Positions 22,399 to 31,625 of a stretch of 64,000 bases of DNA are shown in pieces (position 1 is the first letter of the stretch; each line of letters starts with the position of its first letter). The notes below the pieces were generated by a model. It was given only the letters and a program-made list of their open reading frames with translations. It had not been told where the DNA came from and ran no database searches. The position numbers and the translations under genes are program-made. Source of the stretch: Calvatia gigantea (taxonomy: Eukaryota; Basidiomycota; Agaricomycetes; Agaricales; Lycoperdaceae); NCBI GenBank assembly GCA_025093985.1, contig JACAAK010000003.1, positions 2,356,001 through 2,420,000 on the forward strand, read 5' to 3'.

Positions 22399-22655
22399 TG
22401 TTATAACCTTAATCTGAGTAAACCTCAGATTGCAACTTAGGCTAAGACTTGAGGGCAAGTAAGGGAAGGGAGAACTAGGTGGTTAAGTGTACCGAATACA
22501 GGAGTATGTATGTACACTTAAATACAGTAGACATCCAGTTGAATGGATGGAGGTAACTACATGAAACGTCCGGTTAAGGCGTGGTAGTTGGTACGAGTCA
22601 TATCATCGGAGGACGCTGGACTAGAATAACTGAAACAGGTACGCAGATACAGTAA
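22399..22655 (-). repeat. 5' LTR of element C, truncated (family 2)
   Basis: About 257 bp match the first part of 16351-16656. The last 50-60 bp are missing where a short inverted-repeat unit begins at about 22650. Confidence 0.8.
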
Positions 22656-22865
22656 GGGACAAAACCGTTCCAATGTTTTGAACTTCTCAGAAGATCAGCT
22701 CATATCTCAAGGACTACTGTGGCTGTGCACTTCCTAATTTAATTGTAGATAGTCCAGTATCTTATCTAATCATATGCAAAGTATGATTATGTAATCCTTT
22801 GTTTTAGGGGAGTTATTAATTAATTAATATTTTAAGTGCATTGGAACAGTTTTGTCCCTCTTGAA
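22650..22865. mobile_element. Short terminal-inverted-repeat unit (MITE-like or Tc1 end)
   Basis: The left end reads AAGGGACAAAACCGTTCCAATG, trimmed here to GGGACAAAACCGTTCCAATG. The right end (22839-22859) reads CATTGGAACAGTTTTGTCCC, its near-perfect inverse. The unit is about 210 bp, has no ORF, and starts after a TA. It lies directly beside the Tc1 transposase. It could be a non-autonomous relative, or a complex terminal arm of the same transposon. Confidence 0.55.
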
Positions 22866-24010
22866 ATTTATATACAAAATGGGTATTCTAGTACCTGGTA
22901 TAAGCTCCCTTGGCCTGTAAAACTGCCTGGACCCTCCTAGGCATACTCTCTATCAGATTCTGACACACTTCTGGTTCTATGTCATCCCACTCCTTTTGTA
23001 TCCTCTCCCATAGGGTATTCATGCTATCAGGAGGAGTATCATACTCTCCCAGCTTATTCTTGAGGTGAGTCCAGAGATGTTCAATGGGATTAAGGTCTGG
23101 AGACTGTGGGGGCCATACCATAACCTCCAATTCAGACTCATCTAGCCAGTTTGTAGCCTTTTTGCTCTTGTGTTTGGGGTCATTGTCCTGTTGGAAGACC
23201 ATATCCTCCTCATTCTTCCCATACCACCTGATGCTCCTCTTTAGTTCATCCCCCAAAATTTGAACATAAAGGTCAGCATCCATCTTCCCTTCAATTTTAG
23301 TGGCAAACCCCACTCCATCCCACAGCATACAACCCCAGATCATCACATTTCCTCCACCAAACTTGACTGTTCCCTCAACCAATCTATCATTCAGCCCCTC
23401 TCCTGCCTTTTTCCATACCCAAACCCTTCCATCTGATCCAAACCGATTGATTTTGGACTCATCTGTCCAAATAACCCTCTTCCAGTCCTCCAGGGTCCAG
23501 TTAACATGTGCTTCTGCCCACTCCAACCTTTTCCTCCTATGGACAGCAGTAAGTTTAGGTCGTTTCCGCTTGACTACAGCCTTCATTCCAGCTCCTCTGA
23601 GTGCCCTGCGCACTGTTTTGGTGGATACAGGCTGGGCAATAACATTTTGAAGTGATTTGGTGACTTGGGAGGCATTGTCAGCCTTGCGAGAGGTGATGAG
23701 GCGAACAGAATAGTGGATATCAGAGGGAGAAAGTTTAGATGGGCAGCCACCAACAGATTTGGAAAGTGTTGATCTATGTTTGGAGCGAATCCTAGAAATA
23801 GTACTGACTCCCAGACCAGTAATAGAAGCAATATGATGAGCAGATTTCCCTTGGTCCAGGTAAGAGAGGACTCTATTGGTCTGAGTAGAGGAAAGAGAGC
23901 GCATATAGTTGTAAAGGTATAGTGGGGGAGTTAATTTGCACCTGAGAATAAGCACATCCATTTATACATCACCCTACATGGTCACATGATTTTATTTGTA
24001 TTTATTTGAT
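22866..24010 (-). mobile_element. Tc1-type DNA transposon
   Basis: This segment is occupied by an intact transposase ORF on the minus strand and short flanks. The left boundary is taken at the GGGACAAAAC inverted repeat. At the right, near 24010, only a weak resemblance to that repeat is seen (GAACA core), so the true end is uncertain. It lies between the truncated 5' LTR of element C and resumed relic D sequence, and about 80 bp of relic D appear to be missing. Confidence 0.65.
22888..23961 (-). CDS. Tc1-type transposase, intact, DD34E
   Basis: The single ORF encodes 357 residues without a stop. An N-terminal helix-turn-helix pair is visible (VLSYLDQGKSAHHIASITG and GLGVSTISRIRSK). It is followed by the catalytic triad of the Tc1 family: first Asp in VIWTDESKINRFG, second Asp in FQQDNDPKHKSK, and Glu in DLNPIEHLWTHLKN, with DD34E-like spacing. 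The protein binds its terminal inverted repeats and moves the element by cut and paste into TA dinucleotides. In contrast to the retroelements around it, this frame is undamaged, so the copy is young or selected. The start is the first Met; an internal Met at the sequence MRSLSSTQ would also leave the DNA-binding region intact. Confidence 0.85.
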   Translation of the reverse strand: MDVLILRCKLTPPLYLYNYMRSLSSTQTNRVLSYLDQGKSAHHIASITGLGVSTISRIRSKHRSTLSKSVGGCPSKLSPSDIHYSVRLITSRKADNASQVTKSLQNVIAQPVSTKTVRRALRGAGMKAVVKRKRPKLTAVHRRKRLEWAEAHVNWTLEDWKRVIWTDESKINRFGSDGRVWVWKKAGEGLNDRLVEGTVKFGGGNVMIWGCMLWDGVGFATKIEGKMDADLYVQILGDELKRSIRWYGKNEEDMVFQQDNDPKHKSKKATNWLDESELEVMVWPPQSPDLNPIEHLWTHLKNKLGEYDTPPDSMNTLWERIQKEWDDIEPEVCQNLIESMPRRVQAVLQAKGAYTRY

Positions 24011-24014
24011 TGCA

Positions 24015-24640
24015 ATAGAACAAATGCATGTCAACAACTTGCAAAGCTGACTTGACTTGGCTCTCCAAGTATTTCAAAACATAGATATAGCCAAAATATT
24101 CCTGAAACTAGGGAACATAGTAGCTAACCTATTAGGTTGAGACTCTACCCCAGAAGACCCTGCCCTTACTAACTTCATTAACCATATACACATCACTTTC
24201 AAAGAACTCCATGACACTATAGCCACTGTCCTTCTAGCCAAAAAACTTATCCAAATCTCTACCTTTATTGGCTCTTCTATATTTACCATAAAGAAAGAAG
24301 TCTCTGTCCTCTAAAGATTCATTAAGATAATTACCCCACCACAAATTGTATCAGTTTTTGTGTCCCCTGCACAGTTCTGCACCTTACAGCCAAGTCAAGA
24401 GAAAAACCAACAATACTACAGAACAACAGTCAAAGCATATTGTGACAACTCCAACATAGTTGAGTTTCCCTTTGAAGGCATTCCAGTCCCTATCTGCCAA
24501 GACAGCTACAGCTATATTCCCATCTTCTTTGCATGATCAAACAATAGCTACTATCTCATTGGACTTACTAAGAAAGTGGTCACTGCTACTATAGTCCATG
24601 GGGATTTTGACAAACTTTCTGAGGCATGAAGTCTTAATTA
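24015..24640 (+). pseudogene. Relic D: third ORF, second part
   Basis: The plus strand aligns with the middle and end of the third ORF of elements C and E. The matches include a conserved FIKTITPPQ-like segment near 24320, a PVPICQDSYS-like segment and the terminal EA-stop. Many stops and substitutions are present. It is followed by a purine-rich tract and a family-2 LTR. Confidence 0.6.
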
Positions 24641-24649
24641 GGGGGTAAT

Positions 24650-25620
24650 ATTGTGATTTCAGCATAGCTACAACTCCATCTCCATGTGTCATTACCTCAT
24701 TCTACCTCATTTTCTTGTTATGCCTGTTTTATAACTATTCTTGCTCAGCAATTTCTGGACTGACCCATATCTACTCAAGTACATCAGCATGCCTTGTTAC
24801 TCAGATGTTGTTATGAACTTACCATATCTCTGGACTCTCTTATCTTTGCATATTAACCATCTATATTACCTTCTCCTCAGACTCTCTTATCTTCCCTTCT
24901 ATTTCTATTTATTTATTAACATGTGTAGTTCTAGTTCACCTTCTTATGACTCATTCTAGGTCATGTTTCTGTTTATACCTTGTATTCCTACTAGTGGACT
25001 TCTATCTACTCATCTCCCTTCTTCCTGTAACTTGTATTACTTCTCTTTCTATTTATTACTTATTCCCTATGACTCCTTAGATTACCAATTAACCTGTAGT
25101 AGTCTTCCATTGACTCATACCCTCTTACTATGTAATTACTCATCTCTTATACATAGCTAGTATATAAACCTTAAATAGTACACTTGTATTACCTTAGGTT
25201 ATTCTAGTAACAAGCTTTCCTATCTTCACTTGTCTGCTACAAGGTTAACAACCTTGGGGACTGTAGTGGCACTTAACTTGGACTTTTCAGACAAGTGCAA
25301 GCTTCTACTTGAGAGAGCAATCTGAAGTCTGTACAGAAGTCACTGAGACTTGCCAAATACTCCTGGGCTATAGCATTGAACCTCTCCCTAAGTAGAGATG
25401 ATCTGGGCCTAGTTGTGAAGTAAGGTAATACATATAACAGATGTTCTATCTGTACCTCCATTTGTTTAACCAGATGACCTCTAGTATATAAGCATACATA
25501 CTACTATCTATATTTGGTATACTTAACCATCTTATGTATTCTCCTCTATACTTCTCAAGTCTTGCCATCTAAGCTGCAACCTGAGTTACCAACTCATACA
25601 GGTTGTAACACTCAGCCTTC
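24650..25620 (+). repeat. LTR family 2 of relic D, split by a solo LTR
   Basis: The two halves, 24650-24808 and 25440-25620, together match the family-2 LTR. The end reads GGTTGTAACA. A family-1 solo LTR sits between them. Confidence 0.65.
24809..25439 (+). mobile_element. Solo LTR, family 1, with perfect target duplication
   Basis: The 631-bp LTR runs TGTTATGAAC...TATAACA. It is flanked by GATGT at 24804-24808 and GATGT at 25440-25444. A 5-bp duplication is characteristic of Ty3/gypsy integration. No internal sequence remains, so this is a recombined solo LTR inside the older family-2 LTR. Confidence 0.85.
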
Positions 25621-25639
25621 AATAAAGACAAGTAGAAGT

Positions 25640-25860
25640 AAGAAAGCTTGTTACTAGAACAACTTAGTGAATATAGGGTACTCTATAAGGTTTATATACT
25701 AGTACAAGTAGATATTACCTAGTAAGTTGAAGAATACAAGTAACAGAGATTACTAAGAATCGATTGGTACAGGTATGGCATCATAGAGTTTAAAGAGAGA
25801 AAAGAGATGAGGGATAGGTATAACAGGAATATGACTTGATAATCAAGTTATCTAAAGTAA
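25640..25860 (-). repeat. Degenerate LTR family 1 fragment
   Basis: Blocks such as AAGCTTGTTACTAGAACAAC and TTTATATACTAGTACAAG match the middle of family-1 LTRs in the orientation of 15418-16043. The ends are lost. Confidence 0.5.
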
Positions 25861-27200
25861 AACTATATATATACAATATAAATAAAAGGCACAAAAAAGG
25901 AAACAAGTTTGTAAATAGAAAAGTGATGTCATTCAGCAAAGAAGACAGAAGTAAGTTTGTAACAGCAAATGTTTCTCTTAGGTGTTTAGTATTCTTATCT
26001 CTGTCTATAATCTCTCTAATACTAAGATTATTGGATAATATTTAAATAGCTAACATTAACTATGCAAATATTGATGTTGTATATAGTAAAAGTTGTGGAA
26101 AAGTCAGACAAATATATACCAATACCAAAACTCCCAAAAACTTAGTGAATGAATATATGTAATTTATTATATTTTTGTCATTGTTTTAAATTTCTTATCT
26201 GTATTAATAAAAATTTAAGGCCAGAAATACAAATATATACTATATCTTTAAAAACTTAGCTTTATTATATATATCTACAAGGAGAACCCTCTTTCTAGTC
26301 TTTTAAACCTTCCAGATCCTAAACTGTTCCTCAACTGCTTACCTATCTTGGCTCACAGTAGACATGGATAATAACTGGCAATTCTGACAGACAATAGACT
26401 TTCATATATAATATAGACAATGTAACAATGTAACAATAGACAATAGACTTGTATATAAATAGTCCAAGCCTATAGAGAATTCTTATTCTATTCTCTAAGG
26501 ATTCCCTTGCAGGTAAGTAAAATATAGCCATGTTGTAATATTAATATAACTAAGGATTCTCTACAGCCTTTAGCTACTTGACCTGCTCTTGCCTACTCTT
26601 TTGAGGATATTGGTGAGATGTCACTCTGGCTGACATAAACCTTGCCAGTTACCCTTACATATATCTCTATTAATAAATAGCTGAGTTGATATAAGTGGGT
26701 TCAGAATTATAGAAGCACTGGACATATAGACCACTAACAAAGTCCTAATAGTATTAAAGTTAGACCAATTAACTTTATAGAAGATTTTAGTCCCAAATTC
26801 CCTGTCCAAAATATATAGATCCCATTTTTTTGTTTTGACAGATTGTTATACTCAGGTCATGTGATTATGTTATATATGCTTGAAAGTTGATAATGTGAGC
26901 TAAAATCATGAGATAAAATTGATACTTATGATTTAATAGCTATATTTACATATAGCTTGTCCATTTTACAATTCTGTGACACCTTGATGGGTGCAGGTGT
27001 ACAAAGTACTTTTTTCCACTCATAGTTAGTCATAAGTAGGGTCATACATTACATATCTTCAAAGCCACATTTAAGAGCAAAAGTAAGATATATTAGTATC
27101 TGGATGTTACCACAAGACTCAAAGAGGAAACCACACTCACAATCTCTTGACTTTCAACATTGCATTCATAACTTCACACTAAAACATGTGCAGGAATCGC
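25861..27200. other. AT-rich, gene-free edge of the repeat island
   Basis: The sequence is strongly AT-rich with stops in every frame and short TATA runs. I see no gene or RNA gene. It looks like heavily decayed repeat sequence at the border with the gene-rich half. Confidence 0.5.
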
Positions 27201-27679
27201 GGCAGCACAGACTGAGCATGGGTGTTCAAGATGTGATCAATGGGTACTTGTCGTGATGTTATCGAGGGCCAAATAAGAACAGACAACAATATTCCTTACT
27301 CAAAATGGAAGTTCTGAATCACCGATCCGTGTTCCGTTTCCATTTCGAGCACATATCTGTGACGATGTGAAGAGTAAAAGGTTGCCACTGGGTATTCCCA
27401 TCTTTACACACACCAAGTCGCATTCCTCGGAAAAGTATATAATTAAGTAACAATGCAAACACGGGTTTATGCGCTTCATCGGCCTTTTTCCCGCCTTCTG
27501 ATTTTCTCGCTGGACTTTCATGGACACAGGCCACAGCTACAACTTTTCACAGCGTAGGTAAACTTATTTGATGCTGTCCGGGTATACTAAACATCTCCTC
27601 ATTGACAGAGGATAATTATACGAATGGTTCTAGCCACTTCTTGCATTGTTTCTTGGAGCATTCAACGCCGTCTGCGTCT
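27201..27679 (+). promoter_or_regulatory. Upstream region of the HMG-box gene
   Basis: Base composition changes here from AT-rich repeat to normal coding-region levels. A TATATAATTA sequence lies near 27437-27447, and a short upstream ATG frame near 27520 ends before the gene. The segment probably holds the promoter and leader. No specific operator can be named. Confidence 0.35.
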
Positions 27680-29002
27680 ATGCAATCGTCAGAGTTTCCG
27701 AGCGATCCAGAGTCTCCCCAGTGCTTCTTCGCCCCGCCTAACTCGGCATCATCTGGCTTTTCTTCGACCCCACTAGTAGACTATACCGTCTTTAATACAC
27801 CAGTCGACATCTCTTTGGGGGTGCTACCTCCCCGACCGACGACATCTCGCGCTCTTTCCCAGGGACGAATTCCTCGACCTCGGAATGCCTTCATGCTCTT
27901 CCGTTCTACCTTTAATCGGGAAAAGCGCCTAGCGAAATCGGTTGAAAAAGACCACAGGCACATCAGTCGTATTATCGGCTTATGTTGGGCTGAGTTGTCT
28001 GAGGCGGACAAAGACGTATGGCGACAAAAGGCAGAACTTGAAAAACAACAGCATGCACTTGCCTATCCAGACTACCGCTTCAGACCCACCCCACGCACAA
28101 AACAAGCAGCGAAGCGCAACGTTAAACGAAATACTCCTAAAGAAATTGAGCGGTGCCAGAAAATTGCCAGGCTACTTCAGGACGGCAAGTCAGGCGAAGA
28201 GCTGACTCACGCCGTGAGGAGGATGGAAGGTGAACTGCCACCTACTCAGTCTGAAGGAGGCACAGCACCGGGTGCTTGTGAAGAGAGGAGACCCAAGAAG
28301 CAGAAGGCACTTCATCACGTTCAGTCGCCTACCTCCCACTTCTCGCCAGGACCACCTGACGCATCCCAACCCCAACTCAACTCCCATATGCCGAGTGACG
28401 AACTCCCTCCTTTCAGGAGTCCTCTTTTGCCCCCTTCCATTCCGCCTGAGATTTCTTCCAAGCGTCCGTATCCCGTGAGTCGAAACATTATTTATTCTGC
28501 GCTGTTAGCTGATCATATGCAGGCCGCAGCTGCGGGACCCCTGTCATCGCCAACCACCAGCCATGTTGGGTCTTGCAACAACTTGTATTTCGCGGAAAAC
28601 CTTTCCGAACAAGCATATATACCCTATCAACTCGACCGAGACGCAAAACACCGACAGCTCCCGCGGGAAGAGCAACAGGAGGTATTAGGGTGGTCCATAA
28701 AGGACTTCCAAATGACGCCCTATGATGTTGCCTTTAAGCAGCAGTATGGAGTCTCGGACCCGCCTTGCGACTCTCATTGCGCATCCTTTTACCCGAAGGG
28801 ACATATTCATGCTCCTTACACACCGGGGAGTTATTCCGTTCCAGGTGCGGCTGACTGGAGCACGTACTATCGCGGGGACACTACCCGAGGCCCTATGAGT
28901 GCCGCAGCCGCAATACCCAGCGCCAATGGGTCGTGGTCAAACTCTGATACTAATGCATCCATTTCGTCGGTGCACTCAGACTCGCCGATCACGCCGTTAT
29001 GA
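27680..29002 (+). CDS. HMG-box transcription factor
   Basis: From the first in-frame ATG (27680) the intronless frame encodes 440 residues. An HMG box lies at about residues 64-139. It starts IPRPRNAFMLFRSTF and includes ISRIIGLCWAELSEADKDVW and YPDYRFRP, the sequence-specific (MATA/SOX-like) type that bends DNA in the minor groove. A basic stretch follows the box (RTKQAAKRNVKRN). The rest is Ser/Pro-rich and probably disordered regulatory sequence. Proteins of this class in basidiomycetes include regulators of mating and development, but the box alone does not show which target this one has. It is the first host gene after the repeat island. Confidence 0.8.
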   Translation: MQSSEFPSDPESPQCFFAPPNSASSGFSSTPLVDYTVFNTPVDISLGVLPPRPTTSRALSQGRIPRPRNAFMLFRSTFNREKRLAKSVEKDHRHISRIIGLCWAELSEADKDVWRQKAELEKQQHALAYPDYRFRPTPRTKQAAKRNVKRNTPKEIERCQKIARLLQDGKSGEELTHAVRRMEGELPPTQSEGGTAPGACEERRPKKQKALHHVQSPTSHFSPGPPDASQPQLNSHMPSDELPPFRSPLLPPSIPPEISSKRPYPVSRNIIYSALLADHMQAAAAGPLSSPTTSHVGSCNNLYFAENLSEQAYIPYQLDRDAKHRQLPREEQQEVLGWSIKDFQMTPYDVAFKQQYGVSDPPCDSHCASFYPKGHIHAPYTPGSYSVPGAADWSTYYRGDTTRGPMSAAAAIPSANGSWSNSDTNASISSVHSDSPITPL

Positions 29003-29245
29003 CATATAATTCTGCCGGCGATACACTCCAATTCACATTAATCACTGTAGCACTAGCTGTTAAGATTCATGTATATTCTTACCATTACTCCGTTACTCCT
29101 AGGGACCATCATTCTCTTTATGTGCACGTATATACCGCATTACATTTTCTTGGAGTGTTTACCTTCTAGGAACGCGCACGTTTACCATATTTGTTTGCCG
29201 ACTGATAGGAACGCATGGGGTCGTAATTTGCCGAAAAAATACAAC

Positions 29246-30360
29246 TTAGTTTCGGCCCAGGATCTCGAACGCTTTGACGCCTTCCTTACCAAAAAGAGTG
29301 GCACAGGCCACTACATCCGCGCCAGCCTTTGTCATTCTTTCCCTTGCCTCCTTTGACGTGACACCCCCAACTCCAATGATCTTGATCCTCAAGGCAAAAG
29401 GCCGCCCTTTCTCTAACCCTTTGAGGATCTGCGAGAATTGATAGACATTTCCCAACGCCAGGGGATGCAACGCCTCTCCCGCGAGGCCACCCAATGCGGT
29501 AGGCAATGCAAAACTCGCCAGAGAACTCGAATCGCGACTCGATGGTGATGGCGATGATGTTACTGGCACGCATTGGTCGGCGAAGAGAAGAGAATTGCCT
29601 AGAGTGTTTGTGCATGTCAAGAACGAAATAACGGAGCCAGTAGCGCTGGAAGGGCTTATGCTACCCGTAGCTCCGATTACAGTGGTGCTTTGATGAGTTA
29701 GAGATATGATTTGGTTGATGATGGAATGGAATTGCCGTTCGTGAACAAAAGGAGGGAGTTTGAGGCCAATTGTGAGGGTGGGATCACGGGCGTGTGCTTC
29801 GGAAAGAACTTGGAGGAGTGGACGGAGAGATTCAAAATCGTAGCCTGGGGGTGGGGAGTTCTTGATGTTGGGACAAGAGGTATTGAATTCCACCGCAATC
29901 CTAGCTTTACCGTTCTCTCTCCGATCGTTAAGCTTCCCCCGAAGCTCCTGTAGTTGGGAGATTATAGAGGCTAGGGAGGCTGCATCATCGGTATCGCTGG
30001 TGACGCTGACGATGATGGGCTTGTAATGCTCTGCCGTTGTCAGAAGCTCTTCAATCCACGCTAGGTACTTTGCGAAAGGATGCGGGGAGTACCCGTAAGA
30101 GTTGACCGAGGAAACAGTGGCGTTAGCAAAAGCAAACTACAGTGGTTATCAGCGATTTTTAGGCCGTCGCAAGGCCAATGAACGTAACCAACGGTATGGG
30201 ATTCATTTTCCTTGTATCCTTTCAGAGTAGCGGTGCGCGTGGTGATGGCACCCGTGTAAGGGGAGCCATACAATGCCTTGAGCTGGGTCAGATCGGAAGA
30301 CCATGCGCAGGAGGCATTTAGCAAGGGAGGTGTTATGTCAAGGGAATTGATGTGAACCAT
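29246..30360 (-). CDS. Dihydroorotate dehydrogenase, class 1-like
   Basis: Two exons, 30360-30193 and 30136-29246, are joined across a 56-nt intron (donor GTTGGT, acceptor GTAG) and give 352 residues. The N-terminus (LDITPPLLNASCAWSSD) and the flavin-binding loop (TTRTATLKG) fit the class 1 family. So do the active-site loop EFNTSCPNIKN, containing the catalytic Cys, and the C-terminal IIGVGGVTSKEARERM phosphate-binding motif. The enzyme oxidises dihydroorotate to orotate in pyrimidine synthesis using FMN. No mitochondrial presequence or membrane helix is seen, so it would be cytosolic. A side role as a general FMN oxidoreductase cannot be excluded. Confidence 0.8.
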
Positions 30361-30629
30361 GGATAACGTTCGCGGATGTCACAAGAGCAGCTAAAGGTCG
30401 CTTACATGAAATTCCGGCTCGGGTAGCAATGATGAAGTCCCGGAAATAGATCAATATAGCAATGCGGAAGCGCTGACCGGTTGACTATCCAGTCATGTGC
30501 ACCAGGCAAATGCGGAGAAATGCCCTGAGAGCGATACTTATTCGAATGGATTCAGATGTGTTAGGACCTCGGACACCATCCTTTTCCTGGTCGCACTGGT
30601 CGTGCATTCATGTGCAACGGCCGCATCCA

Positions 30630-31523
30630 TTACTTCAGCAGTTCTTCTCGTTCAAGTACAGATTTTTCTAATTTTATCAAAATGGTCGTTCGGGCAGGAT
30701 GTTGTGTCGTTGGTGTGTTATGTGCTGTCACTCGTGCGGGCTGTGGGAGGAATGTTAATGTCGCTTAGATTGTCCAAAGAAGTGAGCGGACGCACAAATC
30801 CTAGTCCATCAAGGACAGCCTCAACGATACCGGCTGTGAAGGATGAGCAGCTAAGGCCACCCATGTCGCGGGGAACAGAAATATTCCTTTCGATAAGTGG
30901 GTCATTGTCAATGATCATATCTATCGTATCGGGGTAAGTGTGGGGGGTGGGATAATCGAACGTCAATCATCAATTACCCACATTCATCAGCATTCTCTAC
31001 ACTTTTCTCGACTGCATCGGCAGACTTGCCGTAGACCGCTTTCCAGATTTGAGTATGTATTACCATAAGCGCAGGGACAAGTCTAATCTCTCGCTTGGGT
31101 GCCTTCGAAGATGATTCTGCTCGCCAGGCCATTAGTTCATGGACGCGGGTGCCGAGCCGGTATCCCAAGGTGTTGAGTCTGGGGTTCGGGTAAGTGGACG
31201 CAAGAGGATTTATAGGATAGAGTGTGCCTGCGTTCTAAATCATTGATGCCGCCAACGCGCTTCTGTGTGTACTGGACAATCTCCGAAAAGAGGAAAGCAA
31301 AAGCGGAGGCGGAAACTTCGAGCACTCGTGCCTTGCCAAGGTTCCTGTCATAGATATTGGGCCTGGGGCCCGGAGTTTTGGAACTGGTGAGCGTGGTGTG
31401 GATGGAGGGTGCGGAAGGGAGCGAGTAACGCGCGGATGAGGATGTGGGGGAAAACTGGTCAACAGATGACTGGGAAGAGTTTGAGAGGACGGAGAGGCGA
31501 GGGTGTGGTTGGGAGTAGGCCAT
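30630..31523 (-). CDS. TRS31: TRAPP complex subunit Trs31/TRAPPC5
   Basis: Four exons (31523-31228, 31178-30982, 30920-30796, 30740-30630) give 242 residues with a consistent frame. The family signature is clear: NIYDRNLGKARVLEVSASAF, FLFSEIVQYTQKRV, then LGYRLGTRVHELMAWR, VPALMVIHTQIWKAVYG, DNDPLIERNISVPRDM and FTAGIVEAVLDGLGF. The C-terminus ends RTTILIKLEKSVLEREELLK. It is a Bet3-like core subunit of TRAPP, the exchange factor for Rab1/Ypt1 in ER-Golgi transport and autophagy. The first intron (31227-31179) has GC rather than GT at its donor. The ATG is 102 bp from the divergent BTB gene. Confidence 0.9.
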
Positions 31524-31625
31524 GAGTGTCAGGGGGTCTGATGGGCCCAGTTTATTTGAAGCTGGTGGTTTTAAATTCCTTGGCCTCTCGGCCTTGGTTC
31601 CTGGCCATTTCCTCTTCCCAGCCGT
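31524..31625. promoter_or_regulatory. Divergent promoter between TRS31 and the BTB gene
   Basis: Only 102 bp separate the two start codons, so both genes must share this short region for initiation. A TTTATTTGAA stretch is the only AT-rich core visible. Confidence 0.5.

Larger units (their letters stand above)
16351..22655 (-). mobile_element. Element C: nearly complete chromodomain LTR retrotransposon
   Basis: The element is bounded by LTRs at 16351-16656 (3') and 22399-22655 (5', truncated). Minus-strand order is gag (22319-21192), protease, reverse transcriptase, RNase H, integrase, chromodomain and a third ORF (17664-16675). It is inserted within the third ORF of relic D. The left flank is GACAA, but the right target copy is lost with the distal end of the 5' LTR. 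The LTRs differ mainly by transitions. Several stops and small disruptions show that it is no longer coding-competent. Confidence 0.85.

Noticed and set aside
27500..27601. An upstream coding exon for the HMG-box gene (ATG near 27520 with a GTAAAC donor)
   Set aside because: Joining it to the AG before the main frame gives the wrong phase and an immediate stop.
30497..30937. Plus-strand ORF of 146 residues with hydrophobic stretches
   Set aside because: It overlaps the last two exons of TRS31 on the other strand, whose protein is unmistakable. Its hydrophobic look comes from antisense codons.
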